Positions 16,691 to 26,300 of a DNA stretch of 64,000 bases are shown piece by piece (position 1 is the first letter of the stretch; every line of letters starts with the position of its first letter). The DNA comes from JAKAIY01 sp963809385 (lineage in GTDB: Bacteria > Chloroflexota > Ktedonobacteria > Ktedonobacterales > JADMIN01). The notes under the pieces are model-generated. The model was not told where the DNA came from and ran no database searches. It saw only the letters and a program-made list of their open reading frames with translations. The stretch lies in assembly GCA_963809385.1 (NCBI GenBank), contig CAWEJL010000007.1, positions 124,001 to 188,000 of the forward strand, given 5' to 3'. The position numbers and the translations under genes are program-made.

Positions 16691-17980
16691 CTGCCGCAGC
16701 GCGGACAGCCAGGCGTTGGTGAGATCGGCGGCGCGGAGGCGGGCGCGCTCGGAGTGCAGGGCGTAGCGCGTGGCGTCCATCGCGTCGTCGTATCGCTTGA
16801 GCGGCTCGGCGGGGTCGCTGGCGCCGGAGGCGCTGGCCCACTGATACTGGCGGTACTCGGCGAGGGTGTTGACGCAGCGCGGGGCGACGGCGAGGCCGCG
16901 CGAGCCGTCGGGGCGGCGGGCCAGCAGCGCCGTGACGGTCTGGATGCCCGCGCGCACGCTGTTCTCGGCGCGGGTGACGCGGGCGGTCAGCCCGGCGCGG
17001 GCCAGCGCGGCGGTCAGCGCGGCGATGTGCTCCGGCTCGTCGGGGCCGCAGAACCACTCCGCCACGCCCCAGCGGCGCGTCAGCTCCACCAGCGCGGGCA
17101 GGACGTCCTCCTCCAGGCTGGCGCGCCGCTGGTAGAACTCGTCGAGCTGCCAGGCGCGCCCGTCGCCGTCCAGGCCGAAGACCAGCCCGGCGGTGGGGTG
17201 CGTGTAGCCCCAGTCCACGCCGCCAATCACCCGCGCCCAGCCCGCTTCGCCGCCGGGGCGCGCCACCGGATCGCGGACGTTCTCGCCGGGCGTGGCGTCG
17301 AAGGCGTAGACCAGCCCCTCGAAGGCGACGAACAACCCCTCGATCTCCTGCCGGGCGAAGGCGCCGCTATAGCCCAGGCCGGCGATGTAGTCTGGCGGCA
17401 GGTGGTGCGCGTTGGCCCAGGTGGAGGCGCGGAAGAGCGCATGATCCGGCGCGGGATGGGACTCGAAATCGCGGGCGAAACCGTCCTGCCCGCGCGGCGT
17501 GCCGGTGGCCCAGGCCGCTGTCGGGTGGCCGGCCTGGCGCAGGCGGCCCTTGAGCACCTGCCAGGCGTAGTGGCCGCAGAGCGGGGCCTCATCCAGCCAG
17601 AACCAGGACAGGTTGACGCCGCGCGCGCGGTCGGGCGCGTCCAGCGAGCGGAAGAGGACCTCCGAGCCGTTGCGCAGCAGCAGCCGCTCCTCCGCGCGCA
17701 GGTAGCGGCGGATGAGCGGGCGCGGCAGCAGGGCGAAGAACGTGCGCTGGGAGGCGTCGCGCAGCATGGGGTAGGTGGGGGCGCCAATCAACCCCAGCGA
17801 GCCGGGGTCCTCGATCATGCGCAGGATCGCCCGCGCCGCCCCGGCGAAGGTCTTGCCCGCGCCGATGCCGCCGACGTAGAAGCTGAAGCGCGCCGCCGTA
17901 TGGACGAAGGCCCACTGCGCCGGGTTCAGCTCCCACACCAGCGGCTCGCGCTCTCCGCTCTCCTCGCCGGGCGCGCTCAT
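16613..17980 (-). CDS. terL: Phage-type terminase large subunit
   Basis: The ATPase half has Walker A GGIGAGKT (37-44) and Walker B LSWFWLDEA with D130 and E131. The nuclease half has the RNase H-like acidic residues in GGVDWGYTHP (D256), CGPDEPEH (D314) and RYDDAMDATRY (D398/D399). TerL packages phage DNA into the capsid. Both catalytic sets look intact. The true end is probably lost: after residue 434 (GEPP) the frame reads about 20 residues of antisense propeller sequence. Its start overlaps the TerS stop (ATGA). No portal, capsid or tail genes are present, so this is an isolated packaging pair. Confidence 0.88.
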   Translation of the reverse strand: MSAPGEESGEREPLVWELNPAQWAFVHTAARFSFYVGGIGAGKTFAGAARAILRMIEDPGSLGLIGAPTYPMLRDASQRTFFALLPRPLIRRYLRAEERLLLRNGSEVLFRSLDAPDRARGVNLSWFWLDEAPLCGHYAWQVLKGRLRQAGHPTAAWATGTPRGQDGFARDFESHPAPDHALFRASTWANAHHLPPDYIAGLGYSGAFARQEIEGLFVAFEGLVYAFDATPGENVRDPVARPGGEAGWARVIGGVDWGYTHPTAGLVFGLDGDGRAWQLDEFYQRRASLEEDVLPALVELTRRWGVAEWFCGPDEPEHIAALTAALARAGLTARVTRAENSVRAGIQTVTALLARRPDGSRGLAVAPRCVNTLAEYRQYQWASASGASDPAEPLKRYDDAMDATRYALHSERARLRAADLTNAWLSALRQGEPPAIVRVQHAQEYGCSIRAVIAQ

Positions 17981-18582
17981 GCGGGCTCCTTGCCGTCAGG
18001 GCTGGCGGGCGGCGCGGTGGGCGGGGTGTTCTCCGGGCCATCGGGGCGGCGGGTGACGGTGATGCTCACGTCAGGGTCGCTGACCTCCAGCTTGGCGTAC
18101 AGTCCCTGGAGGCGGGCGACCTCGCGCTGCGCCGTCAGCGCCAGCTCCAGGTAGCGCGGGCCTTGCGTGGAGCGCTTGGGCCGCTCGTACTCCTCCTCGG
18201 CCAGCGGCGGGCAGTCCTCGCGGGCGGGCGCATCCAGCGCGGCGGATGGCTCGCGCGCGGCGGGGGAGCGGCGCGCGCCCCGCACGGAGCGGCGGCGCAC
18301 GCGGTCGAGGTCGCCGCGCAGCAGCGCCTCATCCAGCGCGCGCTCGCGCTCGTACGCCTCCCACGCGGCGCTGGCCACCGCGCGCTGGCTCTCGATGGCG
18401 CGCTGGAGCTGGGCGGCGCGCTCGGCGCGGGCGTCATCGGCCAGCGCGCGCAGGGCCTCACGCACCCAGCGGCGGACGGTGGAGGGGCTAACGGCCAGCT
18501 CCGCCGCGATCTCCTCCACCCGGCGGCCATGCAGGTAGAGCGTCAGCGCGCGCTCGACCCGCTCCTCATCGCGCTCCAGCAT
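17977..18582 (-). CDS. terS: Terminase small subunit-like HTH protein
   Basis: About 201 residues. The N-terminus (RVERALTLYLHGRRVEEIAAELAVSPSTVRRWVREAL, given here in part) is a helix-turn-helix that should bind DNA. A long charged Ala/Arg coiled-coil region follows (DDARAERAAQLQRAIESQRA), then a Pro-rich tail. Small terminase subunits have this build and recognise the packaging site. The assignment rests mainly on position: it overlaps TerL by four bases. The ATG at 18582 follows GGAGGGGAGG. Confidence 0.7.
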   Translation of the reverse strand: MLERDEERVERALTLYLHGRRVEEIAAELAVSPSTVRRWVREALRALADDARAERAAQLQRAIESQRAVASAAWEAYERERALDEALLRGDLDRVRRRSVRGARRSPAAREPSAALDAPAREDCPPLAEEEYERPKRSTQGPRYLELALTAQREVARLQGLYAKLEVSDPDVSITVTRRPDGPENTPPTAPPASPDGKEPA

Positions 18583-18733
18583 TGCCCCGCCTCCCCTCCA
18601 CACGCCGTTCCCAGCCCATCCCACACCGCAACTATAGAACATTTGGTTCGCGACTCGCAACGCTTGAGGCGGCGCGGGAGCAGGCTGGCGCCGGGCTTCG
18701 TGGGGCTGTGGGGTGGGTTGGGGAGAACAACGA

Positions 18734-18777
18734 CGCGGGCCTGACGCCGGCGAAGCAATGCCAGCGTCAGGCCCGCG
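18734..18777 (-). terminator. 14-bp hairpin after the proline-rich membrane protein
   Basis: CGCGGGCCTGACGC pairs exactly with GCGTCAGGCCCGCG across a 16-nt loop, 16 bp past the stop of the minus-strand gene. The sequence after it on that strand is TCGTTGTTCTC, moderately T-rich. Confidence 0.6.
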
Positions 18778-18792
18778 TGGGGCGGCGGTCCG

Positions 18793-20607
18793 CTAGGGCC
18801 ACAGCAGGGTGGCGCCGCGGTCCGCCGCCTCTGGAGGGCCGCTGTGATGAGCGCCATTGGAGCCGTTGAGGCCGTTAGCGCTCTCAGGCGCGCGCGGCTC
18901 ATCGTCGGGGCCGCGCCAGCGTGGGGATGGCGGCAGCGCCAGCGGGTCTGTTCCGCGCGGCGTGGACTCCGGGTCGCTGGGCCAGAGGGCTGGCCACACG
19001 CCCGACGGCTGGGAGGGCGCTGAAAGGTTGGGCCAGAGGCCGAGTTGCGGGGCGAGCGGCTGCGAGGGGATTGAGACGCCGGGCTGCCAGGCGCGGTAGA
19101 GGTGCGGCGCGACCACCTGGCCGGTGGGGGTCGTGTCTTCCGGCAGTTGCTCTGGCTCGCCGGGTGGCGGCGTGCGCAGCAGCGCGATCAGGTCATCGAG
19201 GATGACGCCGCTGGCCTCAGGCCACGACCATGACAGGCCCAGCCACGCCCGCTCGATGTTGCGGATCAGCCGTCGCGCCGCTGACTCGAGCCGCTTGCGC
19301 TCTTCGCGGTCGTAGGAGAGATCAATGAGCCGCTCCGCGACGGCGTTTACCTGCTCCGCGAGCGGGCTGAGCGCGCCCTCCGCCCGGACGCCCTCCGTCG
19401 GGGCGCCACGCAGCGCGGCGGCGAGCGCCCGTCGCAGAGCCTCGGCGTCATCCTCCGTCCGCGTTCGCAGGGCGTCAAGCTCGATAGTGGCCAGGCGGGC
19501 GGCGCGCTCGATGGCGCGTGTCCGCGCCCGCTCGCGCTCTCCGGTGGCGTACAGGCTGGCGAGCATCAACGCCGTCAGCGCCAGCCCGATCACCACGAGC
19601 ACCGCGTCCAGCGCGGAGGAGGCGAAGGTGGGGAGCGTGACGGCGGGGGTCCACATGCCCGCCATTTCCAGCGCGAGGGTCAGCGCGTAGAGCGCCAGCG
19701 CGGCAAGCCCGACCATCGCCGCCGCCGCGCGCCCCAGTCCGCGCAGCGCGAGCGCAACGCCGAAGGGGACGAGCAGCATCAGCGCCGGGCGCGCGCCCAG
19801 CAATCCCAGCGTCCAGGCCAGCAAACCGAGCTGCGAGAGGAGCAGCGTGAGCGCGGCGAGCCGTGCGCGTTTCATGCGCCACGCCAGATGTCCCAGCCCG
19901 GCGCCGGTTCCGGCGATCAGCGCGAACGTTATCGCCCAGCTGAAGACGCTGACCGCCCGCGCGCCCGCCGTCCCGTTCAACAGCGCGATCACCGCCACGA
20001 GCGCGGCGGTACCGCAGAGCGCGGCCTGAGCGCCGCCGACCCACACCAGCAGTGTGGCGGGTTCGTCCTCCAACGCGCTGGCGCGTCTGGTTGACAGGCG
20101 CGCCCGGTGGGAGCGTGAGATGTCGCGCGTGGTCTCCGGCCAGCGGTCGAGCTGGCGCGTGATGGGTGGCGCGCGGCGCGGCGCTGGCGCTGGCGTGGCC
20201 GGACGCGCGCGTGGCTCGGTCGCCGGCGCCGTCCAGGGTGTTGCGGCGGCGCGCGCGCCCAGTCCAACCTGTCCGCCCAGCGTGTCGGGCTCCTCGCGGT
20301 CCTCGCGGTCCTCGCCGTCGGCGGGATGGGGCGCGTTCAGCCACCACATGCGCCGCCTGCCGGAGGTTGATGGATCGTGTAGAGCGTCAGGCGTGGCGGT
20401 GGGCGCGAGGGGCTGGCTCGCGGGCCGCATCCCGCGCGCGCCTGGCCGCGTGACGCTGGTAGGGCTGACGGGAGGCTCGGAGAGTAGTGGATGCGCGGGC
20501 TCCTCTTCACTGGGAGCCTGCGCGTCGAGCGTCCACGCGTCGCCCAGTGGCGCCGTGTCGCTGGCCTCAGGCGTAGTGGCGGTGCGCGGCGTTAGGCGCG
20601 GCGTCAA
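18793..20607 (-). CDS. Multi-pass membrane protein with coiled coil and proline-rich ends
   Basis: 604 codons from a TTG. Residues 1-190 are Pro/Thr/Arg-rich and disordered-looking. About six hydrophobic helices follow between 190 and 350 (LLVWVGGAQAALCGTAALVA onwards). A charged helix rich in Arg and Glu then runs to about 450, and a Pro-rich tail ends the protein. I recognise no family. The start is poor, and the ORF just upstream overlaps it by 41 bp in another frame. The three ORFs 18793-21570 are similar in composition and could be one protein of about 925 residues split by two frame changes. Confidence 0.55.
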   Translation of the reverse strand: MTPRLTPRTATTPEASDTAPLGDAWTLDAQAPSEEEPAHPLLSEPPVSPTSVTRPGARGMRPASQPLAPTATPDALHDPSTSGRRRMWWLNAPHPADGEDREDREEPDTLGGQVGLGARAAATPWTAPATEPRARPATPAPAPRRAPPITRQLDRWPETTRDISRSHRARLSTRRASALEDEPATLLVWVGGAQAALCGTAALVAVIALLNGTAGARAVSVFSWAITFALIAGTGAGLGHLAWRMKRARLAALTLLLSQLGLLAWTLGLLGARPALMLLVPFGVALALRGLGRAAAAMVGLAALALYALTLALEMAGMWTPAVTLPTFASSALDAVLVVIGLALTALMLASLYATGERERARTRAIERAARLATIELDALRTRTEDDAEALRRALAAALRGAPTEGVRAEGALSPLAEQVNAVAERLIDLSYDREERKRLESAARRLIRNIERAWLGLSWSWPEASGVILDDLIALLRTPPPGEPEQLPEDTTPTGQVVAPHLYRAWQPGVSIPSQPLAPQLGLWPNLSAPSQPSGVWPALWPSDPESTPRGTDPLALPPSPRWRGPDDEPRAPESANGLNGSNGAHHSGPPEAADRGATLLWP

Positions 20608-20863
20608 GCGCGGCGGTGGGCGCTTCCCCCGCCTCGGACTGTTCGGGAGCTTCTCCCGCCTGGGACTCTTCCAGCGCGCTCGCTTCCGCGCGCGCCTCAG
20701 CCCGCGAGGCCAGCGCGGCCATGACCGCCAGCGTGGGTAGCTTGCGCGTGGTGACTACTTGGCGCGGTTCGGTCGCCGGCTGCTCCTCCTCGCGCGGTTC
20801 GGGCGCATCCACCGCGTCAACGGGAGCCGCGTCGCGCGGTTCGGGCGTTGCGTCATTCGTCAC
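20567..20863 (-). CDS. Low-complexity acidic/proline-rich ORF, probably a piece of the adjoining gene
   Basis: 98 codons from a GTG, with EPREEEQPATEPRQVVTTRK and a stretch rich in Ala and Glu. If one copy of a 17-bp tandem duplication just upstream is removed, the preceding ORF runs straight into this one (AVEAAQPVTNDATPEP). A further one-base change near 20600 would join it to the membrane protein. I read it as the linker of one long protein. Confidence 0.45.
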   Translation of the reverse strand: MTNDATPEPRDAAPVDAVDAPEPREEEQPATEPRQVVTTRKLPTLAVMAALASRAEARAEASALEESQAGEAPEQSEAGEAPTAALDAAPNAAHRHYA

Positions 20864-20877
20864 GGGCTGCGCGGCCT

Positions 20878-21570
20878 CTACGGCAGCGCGGCCTCTACGG
20901 CGGGGGGCGTCAGAAGGACGGCTTCGGTGTCGAGCGCGGCCCCGCGGGTGGGGGCTGGCTCAGTGGTGGGGGGCGCCTTCACAGTGGAGGGCGGAAGGGT
21001 GGTTTCGGCTTTGCGCACGATGTTGCGCGTCGAGGTAGGCGTCATGTTTTGCGGGGCGAGACGCAGGCTGGGGAGGATGGTTGTCTCCTCCATCTCCACG
21101 TTGATCTCGCGGACCTCGTCCTGAACTGAGGACGCCAGGCTCTTACGCCGCACGCGGACCTTCACGCGGCGCGGCGGGGCGCCCGGGTCGGAGGGTGGCC
21201 CGGCAAGAACGTCAGTCTCTGGGGAAGGGGTCATCACCATAGCATGTATCTCCGCCACCGGAGGCGCGCTTCGTTCCGTCACATCCAGCGTTTCCACTGG
21301 CGCAACCGGGATTTCGAGCGCTTGAGGGACGCCGCTCTCGGCGTTGAGATCGAGCGGCGATGCAGGCCTGAGGCTGGGGCTAGCCAGCGGCCCGGAAGGC
21401 GCGGGCGCGATCAGCGCGGCCCCTCCGGCGCGGGCGCCCCGCGTGGTTTGTTTGTTTTGTGGAGGCGCGCTCAGGGCGCGCTCGGGCGGCTTGCCCTGCT
21501 TACGCTGTCGCTGAGTGAGCGGGATCGCGCGCATGCTCTTGCGCGCCCCATGCGTATGGACGCTTGTCAT
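20878..21570 (-). CDS. Basic, proline-rich hypothetical protein (N-terminal piece)
   Basis: About 230 codons. The ATG at 21570 is chosen for the GGGAG site six bases upstream. The N-terminus is basic (TSVHTHGARKSMRAIPLTQRQRKQ), then Pro/Ala-rich, with a charged island RRVKVRVRRKSLASSVQDEV. It ends at a TAG that lies inside a 17-bp tandem duplication (20869-20902 region). No family is recognised. The upstream region 21571-21770 shows no gene. Confidence 0.5.
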   Translation of the reverse strand: MTSVHTHGARKSMRAIPLTQRQRKQGKPPERALSAPPQNKQTTRGARAGGAALIAPAPSGPLASPSLRPASPLDLNAESGVPQALEIPVAPVETLDVTERSAPPVAEIHAMVMTPSPETDVLAGPPSDPGAPPRRVKVRVRRKSLASSVQDEVREINVEMEETTILPSLRLAPQNMTPTSTRNIVRKAETTLPPSTVKAPPTTEPAPTRGAALDTEAVLLTPPAVEAALP

Positions 21571-21774
21571 GCGGATCTCCCTTCTGTTCGCGGGCGTCGC
21601 CAGCGTCTGGCGTGCCGGTTGCCAGGCGTATCGCCGCTCGTTCAGCGGGCCGCGCTGGCGCTCTGACATGGCTTGACATGGCTTGACATGGGCGCGCGCC
21701 TATGGCATACTTGCGCCGTGTGGGCCGCCGCGCTCGCTGCGCCGTCACGCCCACCGCTATCATGCACAAGAACA

Positions 21775-22144
21775 CGCGCTGAAGGAACGAGTACGCGCCG
21801 CTTGCGCGCGCAGAGAGTCCGGGGCTGGTGCGAGCCGGACCGCGCGAGCGCGCCGAAAATCACTCCTGAGCCGCTACCCGACCCGCCGGACGCCGCCACA
21901 CATCTGGTAGCTTCTGGCGCTGGCAGGCGTAGCCGGAACCCGCCCGTTATCTTGCGGGGAGGCGTCACTGGCGCCTCATGAGTGGACCGTCGCGAACCCC
22001 GACGCCTGGCGCCGTCCATCGCGCTTGCGCGCGACTTGTCGGCGCCTGGCATATGCCAAGACGAGCGGGTTTCGGCTGCGGTCAAATAGGGTGGTACCAC
22101 GGGTGTGACTCTCGTCCCTGTTTGTCAGGGCGGGAGTTTTTTTA
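21775..22144 (+). promoter_or_regulatory. T-box leader with isoleucine (ATC) specifier and terminator
   Basis: The T-box AGGGTGGTACCACGGGT lies at 22088-22104. It is followed by a terminator hairpin (CTCGTCCCTG, loop, CAGGGCGGGAG) and seven T residues up to 22143. Upstream, Stem I shows GAACGAGTA near 21785, a hairpin around 21815-21840, and the specifier loop GAAAATCACTCC, where ATC at 21859-21861 is followed by A. ATC reads as isoleucine, matching ileS downstream. Uncharged tRNA-Ile should pair with the T-box and block the terminator. The first gene starts 200 bp after the terminator. Confidence 0.92.
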
Positions 22145-22345
22145 TTGGGCGCGCGAAGCCTCCGATGGCCTTCCATTGCGGCTTTACGCCACTTCACGCC
22201 AGCGCCAGGCTGACGGCTTGGTTGCGCAAGTGCGGCGCCAACCAGCGCGCGATCGTCGCGGCCTGGCTGCCTACTATTGTATAACGGCCCGCCGCGTCGA
22301 GGCTACACAGGGGCCAGGCGGATAGACGAAAGCGAGTGATGGGCT

Positions 22346-23080
22346 ATGGCGGATACACCGGCGACAGTCCTGCTGTATCACGAGGATAGCTACCTGCGCC
22401 GCTTCGACGCGACGGTGGTCGCGGTCGAGGGCCGCGCGCTGGCGCTCGACCGCACGGCGTTCTATCCTGGCGGCGGCGGGCAGATGGCGGACCGGGGCGC
22501 GCTGCTCGTGGACGGGCGCAGTCTGCCGCTGGCCGCGCTGCGCAAGGAAGGCGACGTCGTCTGGCATGAGGTCGCGCCGGACGCGGGCGACCTTCCGGCG
22601 GTGGGCGCGACGCTCACGGGTGAGCTGGACTGGGACTTCCGCTACCACATGATGCGCACCCACACCGCGCTGCACCTGCTCTGTGGCCTGATCTTCACCA
22701 ACTACGGCGCGCAGGTCACCGGCGGGCAGATGTACCCCGACCGCGCGCGCATGGACTTCTCGATGGAGGGGTTCACCCCGGCGCTGACGCGCGATATCGA
22801 GATGAGCGTCAACCAGGCCATCGCCGAGAATCATGAGGTCAAGGTCTATCGCCTGCCACGCGCGCAGGCGATGGAGATTCCTGACCTGATTCGCACCAAG
22901 ATCAACCTGCTGCCGCCCGACATCCACGAGATACGCATCGTCGAGATCGTCGGCGTAGACTTGCAGGCCGACGGCGGCACGCACGTCCGCGAGACGAGCG
23001 AGGTCGGCTCGGTGCGGGTCATCAAGACCGAGAACAAGGGTAAGCAGAACAAGCGCATGGAGATCGCCATCGGCGATTGA
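22346..23080 (+). CDS. alaX: AlaX-type alanyl-tRNA editing domain protein
   Basis: 244 residues, similar to the stand-alone editing domain of alanyl-tRNA synthetase. The metal motif HxxxH is H106-TAL-H110 (MMRTHTALHLL), and the second half is ADGGTHVRETSEVGSVRV with H213. The Cys of the usual CxxxH is replaced by Asp209. The N-terminal strand region RTAFYPGGGGQMADRG is also typical. Such proteins deacylate Ser- or Gly-tRNA(Ala). It stands between an isoleucine T-box and ileS, so its level should follow isoleucine starvation. Whether it edits another tRNA is open. Confidence 0.88.
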   Translation: MADTPATVLLYHEDSYLRRFDATVVAVEGRALALDRTAFYPGGGGQMADRGALLVDGRSLPLAALRKEGDVVWHEVAPDAGDLPAVGATLTGELDWDFRYHMMRTHTALHLLCGLIFTNYGAQVTGGQMYPDRARMDFSMEGFTPALTRDIEMSVNQAIAENHEVKVYRLPRAQAMEIPDLIRTKINLLPPDIHEIRIVEIVGVDLQADGGTHVRETSEVGSVRVIKTENKGKQNKRMEIAIGD

Positions 23081-23104
23081 ACGGGGCGAAGGGGCGAAGG
23101 GGAC

Positions 23105-23245
23105 GCGGCCATAAATGGCCGGCGCACGGGAGAGACGCGGCCATGAATGGCCGGCGCACGGGACGAACGGGGATAAATCCCCGCGCATACCCTGACCTTT
23201 CAAGGCCCCGTCGCGTGCCCCGGCCTTTCAAGGCCGGGAGCCGGA
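23105..23245. repeat. Largest interspersed hairpin repeat, five units
   Basis: Two direct copies of GCGGCC-ATRAAT-GGCCGGCGCACGGG are followed by GGGGATAAATCCCC, by GACC-TTTCAA-GGCCCC and by CCGGCC-TTTCAA-GGCCGG. It fills the gap between alaX and ileS inside the presumed T-box transcript, so it is probably transcribed. Confidence 0.85.
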
Positions 23246-23319
23246 CCGGGCCGGGAGCCGGGTCGGGGCGGGAGTGAAGACAACAACGCGGCAACGCTGA
23301 CAGAATAGAGGGTACGGCT

Positions 23320-26300
23320 GTGGCGACAACGAATGATCGGGTGAAGGCGGGAGCGCCCACGACGCCCAAGCGCGCGGAGGGCAAGGCCAGCGGCAAGGCC
23401 AATGGCAAGACGGCGGGCGCGGTAAAGGCCGGAAAGACGGCAGGCGTGGCGAAGACCGTGAAGTCCGCGAAGTCGCGAAGACGGCGGGCGGCCAGAACGC
23501 CCAGAACGGCGGCGGGAACGGCCAGGGGCCGCTCTTCCAGCCGGTGGTCGCGCCGACGCGCGTGGACTATCCGCTGCTGGAGGACGAGATCCAGCGCTGG
23601 TGGGATGAGCATGGCATCCTGAACAAATACCTGCATCGCAACGACGCTTCGCCCCGGCGCTACTCCTTCATCGACGGGCCGATCACCGCCAACAACGCGA
23701 TGGGCGTGCATCACGCCTGGGGCCGCACCTACAAAGACCTCTGGCAGCGCTTCTACACCATGCGCGGCTACCGCCAGCGCTACCAGAACGGCTTCGACTG
23801 CCAGGGCCTGTGGGTCGAGGTCGAGGTCGAGAAAGAGCTGGGCTTCAAGACCAAGCGCGAGATCGAGACCTATGGCGTCGGCGCCTTCGTCGAGCAGTGC
23901 AAGCAGCGCGTGCTGCGCTTCTCGGCGGTGCAGACGGCGCAATCGCTCCGGCTGGGCGAGTGGATGGACTGGGACAACTCGTACTACACCATGTCGGACG
24001 AGAACAACTACACCATCTGGGGCTTCCTCAAGCGCTGCTGGGAATCCGGCTGGGTCTATCGTGGGCATGACGTGATGCCGTGGTGTCCGCGCTGCGCCAC
24101 GGGCATCTCCGACATGGAGATCAACGAGGGCCGCCGCGAGGTCCAGCACACCAGCGTCTACGTCCGCTTCCCGCTGGTGGACCGCCCGCGCGAGTACCTG
24201 CTGGTGTGGACGACGACGCCGTGGACGCTGCCCGCCAACGTGGCCGCCGCCGTCAATCCTGAGCTGCCCTACGCCAAGGTGGAGCAGGACGGCGACTACT
24301 ACTACCTCTCGCAGGATGTCGTCGCCAAGCTGGCCAAGCTGCGCGGCCACGAGCACGGCCCGGCGCAGGTGGTGGAGACGCTGCGCGGCTCCGACCTGCT
24401 CGGCTGGGAATACACCGGCCCCTTCGATGAGCTGCCCGCCTGGCGCGAGGCGGCGGACGGCGCCGACGCCGCGCCACCGCGTCATCGCCTGGGACGAGGT
24501 CAGCGCGGTCGAGGGCACGGGCATCGTGCATATCGCGCCGGGCTGCGGCAAAGAAGACTTCGAGCTGGGGACCGAGGAGAAGCTGCCCGTCCTCGCGCCG
24601 GTGGATGACAGCGGCGTCTATGTCGACGGCTACGACTGGCTCAGCGGCATGGCGGTCAGCGAGGTCGCGCGCCCGATCTTCGACAACCTCAAGCAGAAGG
24701 GCTACTTCTACCAGACCGAGTCCATCAAGCACGTCTACCCGCACTGCTGGCGCTGCGGCACGGAGCTGATCTTCCGTCTGGTGGACGAGTGGTTCATCTC
24801 GATGCGCGAGCTGCGCGGGCGCATGATGCGCTTCGTGCCGGAAATCCGCTGGATCCCCGGCTTCGGCCTGGACCGCGAGATGGACTGGCTGCGCAACATG
24901 GAAGACTGGATGATCTCCAAGAAGCGCTACTGGGGCCTGGCGCTGCCGATCTATCATTGCGCCGAGTGCGACAACTTCGAGGTCATCGGCAGCGAGATCG
25001 GAGCTGCGCGAGCGCGCCGTCGAGGGCTGGGACGAGTTCGAGGGCCACACGCCGCACCGCCCCTACGTGGACGCGGTGAAGATCCGCTGCGCCACGTGCG
25101 GCGCGCTGGTCAGCCGCATCCCCGACGTCGGCAATCCGTGGCTGGACGCGGGCATCGTGCCGTTCTCGACGCTCAACTACCGCCACGACCGCGACGCCTG
25201 GCGCGAGTGGTTCCCCGCCGACTTCATCACCGAAAGCTTCCCGGGCCAGTTCCGCAACTGGTTCTTCTCGATGCTGGTGATGTCCGCCGCGCTGGAGGAC
25301 ACCGAGCCGTACAAGACCGTGCTGGGCTTCGCCACGGCGCTCGACCAGGACGGCAAGGGCATGCACAAGAGCCTGGGCAACAGCATCCCCTTCGACGAGG
25401 CGGCGGCGGTGGCGGGCGCGGACACGATGCGCTGGCTCTTCACGACGCAGGCGCCTGTGAACGACCTGCGCTTCCCGCGTCTGCCGGAGCCGGAGCGGGT
25501 GCTGGCGGCGCGCGCGCAGGGGCTGCCGCCGCGCCTCTCCGACCTGTGGATGCAGACGCGCGCGCCGCTCGACAAGCTCTGGAACGTCTACTCGTTCTTC
25601 GTCACCTACGCCAACATCGACCGCTTCAATCCCATGACGCGCCGCCTGCCAGCCAGCAAGCGCAGCGACCTGGACCGCTGGCTGCTCTCCGAGATGCAGG
25701 CGCTGGTCCAGCGTGTCACCGAGCGGCTGGAGGACTACGACGCCGAGCACGCGACAGAGGCCATCGCGGGCTTCATCGAGAACCTCTCCAACTGGTACGT
25801 GCGCCGCAGCCGCCGCCGCTTCTGGAAGGCGGAGGAGGACGCCGACAAGCTCGCCGCCTACCTGACGCTCTACGAGGCGCTGGTGACGGTGACGAAGCTG
25901 CTGGCGCCGTTCACGCCGTTCCTGGCGGAGTCGCTCTACCAGAATCTCGTGCGCTCGGTGGACGCCAGCGCGCCGGAGAGCGTGCATCTGGCGGACTGGC
26001 CCGCCGTGAACAAGCGGCTGCTCAACGAGCGGCTGCGCGACGAGACGGCGCTGGTGATGCGGCTGGTCAACCTGGGTCGCGCCGCGCGCGAGCAGGCGCA
26101 AATCCGCGTGCGCCAGCCGCTGGGGACGCTCTACGCCACCACGCAGACCGAGGCCGAGCGCGAGACGCTGGGGCGGCTGGGCGATCAGGTCCTCGAGGAG
26201 CTGAACGTCAAGCGGCTGGAGCTGCTGCCGCGCGACAGCGACATGCTGGCCTACGCGCTGAAGCCGCGCCGGCAGGTGTTGGGGCCGAAGTACGGCAAGC

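Noticed and set aside
23105..23245. CRISPR array
   Set aside because: Units are palindromes of differing sequence placed directly next to each other without equal-length unique spacers, and no cas genes occur.
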